From Spirosoma utsteinense (GTDB lineage: Bacteria; Bacteroidota; Bacteroidia; Cytophagales; Spirosomataceae), in the NCBI RefSeq assembly GCF_014282275.1, contig NZ_VFIA01000004.1, positions 186,001 to 250,000 of the forward strand: a stretch of 64,000 nt of DNA. The letters are read 5' to 3'. Made by a program: the position numbers and the translations under genes. Positions 59,865 through 64,000 of this stretch are shown in pieces. The notes under the pieces were generated by a model. It saw only the letters and a list, made by a program, of their open reading frames with translations, was not told the origin of the DNA and made no database searches. Positions within the stretch are counted from its first letter, which is position 1. Every line of letters starts with the position of its first letter.

Positions 59865-60293
59865 TCAGGCCAGCATTTTGCGGAGTACAGTCAAGCGGTT
59901 TCGCGAAAATCCAACCGTTTTTTCGCCGAACCAGCTACGGTCGCGGCTAACGTCATAAGCGCTGACCGTTGTGGCGGCAATGGCATACCGCTCGATGAGG
60001 GCGCTCCAGACAGCAGGGTGCAGGCAATGAGCCAGTAGCGCCCGTCCCCGGTTCACGTATTTATGTTGTTTGGGCGTCCAGACGGGGCGGTCGGTCGCCA
60101 GCAACTCCACATGCCCCATCAATTCGGGCAGCGCATCGGGGGAGGCTGTAGGCTGCAATTGCGAAAGCAGAAACAGACCTAATTCGACATCGAGCAGCTG
60201 ACCGAACGACAGCGACGCGTTTCTGGAAGACTGAGAACGAACCGGGCCGAAAATCGACGGCGTTCGTGGTTTGGGTAGGAAGGGCGTATTCAT
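59865..60293 (-). CDS. Unknown protein B of a paralogous pair with a shared operator
   Basis: A 142-residue basic helical protein, paralogue of the gene at 59297: LLDVELGLFLLSQLQPTASP, DALPELMGHVELLATDRPVW, TPKQHKYVNRGRALLAHCLH, and a C-terminal FSRNRLTVLRKMLA. The N-terminal 25 residues are Pro/Arg/Ser-rich. Starts 28 bases from the conserved site at 60321-60364 and is divergent from the WYL regulator at 60472. No family recognised. Confidence 0.75.
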   Translation of the reverse strand: MNTPFLPKPRTPSIFGPVRSQSSRNASLSFGQLLDVELGLFLLSQLQPTASPDALPELMGHVELLATDRPVWTPKQHKYVNRGRALLAHCLHPAVWSALIERYAIAATTVSAYDVSRDRSWFGEKTVGFSRNRLTVLRKMLA

Positions 60294-60320
60294 TAGTCTG
60301 GTTGTTTAAAAAAATTGACA

Positions 60321-60364
60321 GAACAAAGTTCTACCGGCCAGAACGTAATCTTTTTACGTTGTTC
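60321..60364 (-). promoter_or_regulatory. Conserved regulatory site, copy 2
   Basis: GAACAAAGTTC (60321-60331), 9 variable bases, GAACGTAA...TTACGTTGTTC (60341-60364), as in copy 1. It lies between the protein B gene and the divergent WYL regulator gene, about 108 bases before the latter. Confidence 0.75.
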
Positions 60365-60414
60365 TTTTTTGTGTAAGAAATATTTCCCTTTTTTGTCTTC
60401 TTCTACTTGAAAAA

Positions 60415-60466
60415 ACAGACGCAAAGGGTTGCGTTTTAAAACAGACGCAAGGGGTTGCGTCTCTAC
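60415..60466. repeat. Two direct copies of a GACGCAA-GGGTTGCGT hairpin
   Basis: ACAGACGCAAAGGGTTGCGT and ACAGACGCAAGGGGTTGCGT lie in tandem just before the WYL gene start at 60472. They share sequence with the inverted repeat at 31355-31454. Confidence 0.75.
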
Positions 60467-60471
60467 ATGTC

Positions 60472-61506
60472 ATGCCGATAACTCGTTCTGCTTTTCAGCG
60501 TTACCGCCTGATCGATGAGATCATTAGTCGATACCCGCGCCAGTACTCCAAACAGAAACTGTTTGAACTGTGTCAGGAGAAATGCGGTATTCGGTCCATA
60601 TCGTCATTGGAGAAGGACATTCAGCGGCTGCGCGAAGATCATGATGCGCCCATCGCCTACTGTAAACGGCGTAACGGGTACTACTATACCAATCCGCAAT
60701 TCCGGCTGTTGCGGCTGATGCTTTCGCCCGACGACATGGAAGCGCTCGACTATGCCCGCGAGGTGCTGGCAGCTACCCAGGGGGCTTCTGTGGCCGATGA
60801 ACTGACCAACGCCCTGCAAAAGGTGCGGCAAAGCCTGGATATTATCCGGGAGGTAAAGACCGATGCCCTCACGCGCCGGATCGTGTATGTAGAAGAGCGG
60901 ATTCTGGGTGGAAACCGGCAGTATGTGCCCATGCTGATCCGGGCGATCAACCAGAACCGGCAAATTCAGTTCCGGTATACCAAACACGAAATTACAGACC
61001 CAAACGCGCTGGCAGATGTGCCCCGGCTACGTAGTCTGCATCCAATCCTGTTACGGGAAGTGGCCGACAGCTGGTATGTGATCGGGTATGATGAAGCCAC
61101 GGGTAAAGAACGCACGTTCGCCTTCGACCGCATGAGCGATCTGTCGCTGACCGACGAACCCTGCGCTGTGCCACCTGCCATCCTGACCAACGTGAGCGAG
61201 TTGTTCGAACACATTTACGGCATTACCGATAGCAGCGGCCCGGTGGAGGAGATCGTGCTGTCGTTTTCGCCCCTGTTCGGTCGCTATGTCAAAGCCAAAC
61301 CCATTCACCAGACGCAGGAAGTGATTCGTGACACCGAAACGGAATGTGTGATTCGCCTGCGACTCGCGCCCAACCGCGACCTGCTGATGCATCTGCGCTC
61401 CTACGGCGACCATGTGAAAGTCTTGCAGCCCAAAGCGCTTGTTCAGGCTATGACAGAGTCGCTACAGGCTGCCCTCGATCGTTACCAAACCCCAGGCCAT
61501 GCCTAA
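60472..61506 (+). CDS. WYL-domain transcriptional regulator (YafY-like)
   Basis: A 344-residue regulator. The N-terminal winged HTH (YRLIDEIISRYPRQYSKQKL, SISSLEKDIQRLREDHDAPI) is followed by a WYL domain at about 140-240 (IQFRYTKHEITDPNALADVP, RLRSLHPILLREVADSWYVI, GYDEATGKERTFAFDRMSDL) and a C-terminal WCX part (IRLRLAPNRDLLMHLRSYGD). WYL proteins bind small ligands or nucleic acid and often act as repressors that bind dyads. It is divergent from protein B and may be the factor that binds the two 44-bp sites. The next gene starts 2 bases later. Confidence 0.9.
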   Translation: MPITRSAFQRYRLIDEIISRYPRQYSKQKLFELCQEKCGIRSISSLEKDIQRLREDHDAPIAYCKRRNGYYYTNPQFRLLRLMLSPDDMEALDYAREVLAATQGASVADELTNALQKVRQSLDIIREVKTDALTRRIVYVEERILGGNRQYVPMLIRAINQNRQIQFRYTKHEITDPNALADVPRLRSLHPILLREVADSWYVIGYDEATGKERTFAFDRMSDLSLTDEPCAVPPAILTNVSELFEHIYGITDSSGPVEEIVLSFSPLFGRYVKAKPIHQTQEVIRDTETECVIRLRLAPNRDLLMHLRSYGDHVKVLQPKALVQAMTESLQAALDRYQTPGHA

Positions 61507-61508
61507 TT

Positions 61509-62030
61509 ATGTACACATTTACCGCAGTTCTCCAGCGTTTTGAGCAGAAAGGGGAAAAGACCGGCTGGACCTATATTGACATTCCCATCGATATTACCCA
61601 GGCGCTCAAACCTGGCCAGAAAACCTCGTTTCGGGTAAAAGGTACACTCGATACGTACCCCATTGCGCTGGTCGCCCTAATACCAATGGGTACGTCGGGG
61701 GACGCAACGGGCTCGTTTATCATGGCTGTCAAAGCGACCATGCGCCGGGGTATTCGAAAGGAGGAAGGAGCTACGGTACGGGTCACGCTGGAGGCCGACG
61801 ATTCGCCCATGCCGCTTTCTGCCGATCTGATGACCTGTCTGGCCGACGACCCAACAGCGCTTGATTTCTTCAATACCCTGGCGAAAGGGCATCAGGTATA
61901 CTTCAGCAACTGGATCGAATCGGCCAGAACGATGGAGACGAAAACCAAGCGCATCACCCAGGCCGTGAGGGGCCTGTCGATGGGTATGGGCTATGGCGAA
62001 ATGACCCGGTATTTTAAGAAGCTATCGTAG
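61509..62030 (+). CDS. DUF1905 / YdeI (OmpD-associated)-family protein
   Basis: The ATG at 61509 (MYTFTAVLQRFEQKGEKTGW) is the family N-terminus; a longer frame from 61344 overlaps the WYL gene and is discarded. 173 residues: a DUF1905 beta-barrel (TYIDIPIDITQALKPGQKTS, FRVKGTLDTYPIALVALIPM) and a C-terminal YdeI-like helical part (FFNTLAKGHQVYFSNWIESA, RTMETKTKRITQAVRGLSMG). Soluble. Two bases separate it from the WYL gene, so they are co-transcribed. The family's role is not established. Confidence 0.88.
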   Translation: MYTFTAVLQRFEQKGEKTGWTYIDIPIDITQALKPGQKTSFRVKGTLDTYPIALVALIPMGTSGDATGSFIMAVKATMRRGIRKEEGATVRVTLEADDSPMPLSADLMTCLADDPTALDFFNTLAKGHQVYFSNWIESARTMETKTKRITQAVRGLSMGMGYGEMTRYFKKLS

Positions 62031-62039
62031 AAAAACCGG

Positions 62040-62963
62040 TCAGGTCTGTAGCGATGGCCGTCCCCAGTGCTGTAACGCTTCGGCCGACCATAGCGCAGGA
62101 AAAAAGATACGTTGCTGCTGTACGGGCGGCAGATACGTTTGCCAGTTGGTACCACCCGTGGCTTTAATATCGGTTGGCGTTTTGTGTAAATACTGAACCG
62201 CCGACCGCAGGTGTGCCAGTTTCCAGCGAACGTTAACGCGGTGGTCGTACTCGCGCAGCACGTCGGCCAGCTCAGTGGTTAGCTGCCCTGTCTGTTCAAG
62301 TTCCTGAAGCCGTTTGTGCAGATTTTTGGTCTGATAGATTTCCGCCAGCCGCACCAGCCGGCCACTGTACTGCCGATCGAATTGATTCAGGGTCAGCGTT
62401 TTCTGCTGCGTTGCCAGTTCGGTCGCGCCCTGCTTCCAGTAAATCAAGTCATAGCGGTCGGCAATGGAGCCGGGCTCGGCAGGAGCGTCTGCCAGCAGCT
62501 GCTGAAAATCGGTCGAAACGATCTCGATCTCGCGAAACTGCACCGACTGAAAGCCACTTGACGGCAGCAGCGCCATGCGGAATTTAAGAAACTGCTCGCG
62601 CTCCATTCCGGCGATCATCACGCCGAATGACTGTTCCAGCAAATCGAAGTAACGATTCACGCGCTGCATACGGGCCGTGAAAAATGCCGGTGTCAACGGC
62701 TGGGCCTCGGCGATCTGAGCAATTTCGTGCAGAACGAGTTTGAAATACAACTCTGTGATCTGGTGGTAGGTTACAAAGATCAGTTCGTCGGGGTAAGCCG
62801 TTTTAGGCGTTTGCAGTGACAGTAACGTGTCCAGATGCACATAGTCCCAGTAGGTGAGGTAGTCGGCCTGGAGGAGGCCTTCGAGGTAGGAGGCCATATC
62901 CTGCCCCATAGCCGCAAATTTCTGTTCCAGCTGGGTTAGTTTATCGGAAAGGGATTCGTGCAT
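62040..62963 (-). CDS. Tryptophan 2,3-dioxygenase family protein
   Basis: A 307-residue heme dioxygenase-family protein. Blocks: LTYWDYVHLDTLLSLQTPKT, DELIFVTYHQITELYFKLVL (contains the substrate-pocket H-x-x-x-E-L-x-F), RVNRYFDLLEQSFGVM, LLPSSGFQSVQFREIE and NVRWKLAHLRSAVQYLHKTP (proximal heme His region). It would open the indole ring of tryptophan to N-formylkynurenine, the first step of the kynurenine route. No other kynurenine genes are in the window. Some distant members lack this activity, so the substrate is by similarity. Confidence 0.88.
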   Translation of the reverse strand: MHESLSDKLTQLEQKFAAMGQDMASYLEGLLQADYLTYWDYVHLDTLLSLQTPKTAYPDELIFVTYHQITELYFKLVLHEIAQIAEAQPLTPAFFTARMQRVNRYFDLLEQSFGVMIAGMEREQFLKFRMALLPSSGFQSVQFREIEIVSTDFQQLLADAPAEPGSIADRYDLIYWKQGATELATQQKTLTLNQFDRQYSGRLVRLAEIYQTKNLHKRLQELEQTGQLTTELADVLREYDHRVNVRWKLAHLRSAVQYLHKTPTDIKATGGTNWQTYLPPVQQQRIFFPALWSAEALQHWGRPSLQT

Positions 62964-62981
62964 GAGGCAAGGGAAAAGGTA

Positions 62982-63126
62982 GTGTATCCTGGACGGCCAC
63001 GTCCGGGCGTAGATAAAACATTTTCACCCCGGACGTAGCCGTCCAGGATACACTAACCGGACCAGGCCTAGATAAAATAGTCTCACCCGGACGTGGCCGC
63101 TGGTGTGCCAGCCCGGCCAGGATACA
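62982..63126. repeat. Inverted repeat with a third degenerate arm
   Basis: Arms 62982-63009 and 63028-63055 (AGTGTATCCTGGACGGCCAC, GTCCGGG and complement) with a short loop, then a further partial copy at about 63088-63126 (CCCGGACGTGGCCG ... CCAGGATAC). It fills the gap between two divergent genes. Confidence 0.8.
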
Positions 63127-63259
63127 ACAGACCGCTTCCTGCCGGTGATCCTAAACAGGTGCTGCTGGTTAGTTGATACGGCAAAGCTACGGAAAAGTTG
63201 GTGTCGCTGTTTTTGCGGGGGTCTCCGCGCTCTGTATAATTTACCCGTACTTTTGCTCC

Positions 63260-63964
63260 ATGAACATTCAGAACAAGACCGTTATTATTTCCGGCGCGTC
63301 GCGCGGCATAGGCCGGGCTACGGCCCTGCTACTGGCCCATCAGGGGGCCAACGTCATCGCTACCGCCCGTAACGCCAAGGATCTGGCGGCCCTCGAAGAG
63401 GAACACCCCGGCATTGTGGCTGTTCCCGGCGATGTTGCCAACGAAGCCGATATGGCCAACGTCGTACAGGTGGCGCTTGATCGATTCGGTACGATCGACA
63501 TCGTGATTAACAACGCCGGTTACGGCATTTTCAAGAATGTAGAAGAGATCACGGCTACCGAGTGGGACGACCTGATGGCAACCAACGTAAAAGGTACGTT
63601 CCTGTTGACCAAAGCCGCACTACCCACGCTGAAAGCGCAGGGATCGGGCCACGTGGTCGTGGTTGCGTCGGATGTGGCGAAACGAACGTTTGCAGGCGGT
63701 TCGCTTTACACCGCCAGCAAGTATGCGCAGGAAGCTTTTATGGGAGCGCTCCGCAAAGAAGTCCGGCCAATGGGTATCAAAGTGAGTGGTGTCTACACCG
63801 GTCTGGTCGATTCGCACTTTCACGACAAAGGACATGGCCATGAAACATCGGCGCACTACCTGAAAGAGCAGGATGTGGCCGAGTCGATGCTGTTCATCGT
63901 CAGCCGCCCCGCCCACGTCGTCATCGACGAATTTATGGTACACCCGCTGGAGCAGGAGTACTAG
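63260..63964 (+). CDS. Short-chain dehydrogenase/reductase (SDR)
   Basis: The ATG at 63260 (MNIQNKTVIISGASRGIGRA) is the classical SDR start and preferred over 63173; 234 residues. NAD(P)-binding T-G-x-x-x-G-x-G is GASRGIG, the NNAG motif is IVINNAGYGIF, catalytic Ser is in HVVVVASDVAKR, and Y-x-x-x-K is LYTASKYAQEAF. A TACTTTTG box at 63248-63255 lies only 4 bases before the ATG, so if used it would give a leaderless message. Substrate unknown. Confidence 0.92.
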   Translation: MNIQNKTVIISGASRGIGRATALLLAHQGANVIATARNAKDLAALEEEHPGIVAVPGDVANEADMANVVQVALDRFGTIDIVINNAGYGIFKNVEEITATEWDDLMATNVKGTFLLTKAALPTLKAQGSGHVVVVASDVAKRTFAGGSLYTASKYAQEAFMGALRKEVRPMGIKVSGVYTGLVDSHFHDKGHGHETSAHYLKEQDVAESMLFIVSRPAHVVIDEFMVHPLEQEY

Positions 63965-64000
63965 CCGCAGAACGAATAGACGGGTGAGGGTAAGTGATCA

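Overview
The window looks like a chromosome segment of a Bacteroidota bacterium of the Cytophagales, most likely Spirosomaceae (Spirosoma or a close relative). This is inferred from the mid-50s GC content, promoter -7 boxes of the TAnnTTTG type, a ubiE-porT gene pair (type IX secretion), several DUF1080 proteins, lone receiver-domain proteins and many long intergenic hairpins. No rRNA or species marker is present, so genus is not proven.

Layout. 1-4670: two divergent DUF1080 genes, a histidine-phosphatase lipoprotein, two small receiver-domain proteins and a TraB/DUF5694-like protein. 4750-18292: a 13.5 kb integrated element inserted in a tRNA-Val gene and bounded by a 50-bp direct repeat. 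It carries a tyrosine integrase, HTH/excisionase-like proteins, a RecA-fold ATPase, a Toprim primase-like protein, one very large phage tail tape-measure protein, an XRE regulator with duplicated operators and a decayed umuC fragment. It has no capsid, portal, terminase or other tail genes, so it resembles a phage satellite. 18454-33393: housekeeping and accessory genes: a WD40-like/amidohydrolase fusion, porT and ubiE, an M19 dipeptidase, an aldehyde dehydrogenase, a MarR-controlled EmrA-EmrB-TolC efflux operon, ComB and GcvT. 33518-46464: a TonB-domain protein, a DUF1080 / Gfo-Idh-MocA pair, a DUF6600 protein, a beta-lactamase-fold hydrolase, a large PQQ-dehydrogenase/cytochrome c fusion, a NAD(P)-binding protein and an amidohydrolase. 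46563-54708: small and cell-envelope proteins, a D-lactate-dehydrogenase-like flavo-iron-sulfur protein carrying an in-frame hairpin insertion, and a fourth DUF1080 protein. 55123-63964: ArfB, then seven tandem paralogues of an unrecognised small helical protein (55746-59006), two further paralogous unknown genes sharing a 44-bp regulatory site, a WYL regulator, a YdeI-like protein, tryptophan 2,3-dioxygenase and an SDR oxidoreductase.

The genes suggest three functional themes. First, four DUF1080 proteins, a Gfo/Idh/MocA oxidoreductase and a PQQ/cytochrome fusion fit periplasmic oxidation and cleavage of glycosides through 3-keto intermediates. Second, the tRNA-Val element has the integration-replication-regulation layout of a satellite but adds its own tape-measure protein. 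Third, the 55.7-60.3 kb region holds two expanded families of unknown small proteins, one with a conserved dyad operator next to a WYL regulator. Intergenic spaces are rich in long, often perfect and sometimes nested inverted repeats belonging to several sequence families. All functional statements come from reading motifs by eye; no database search was run.
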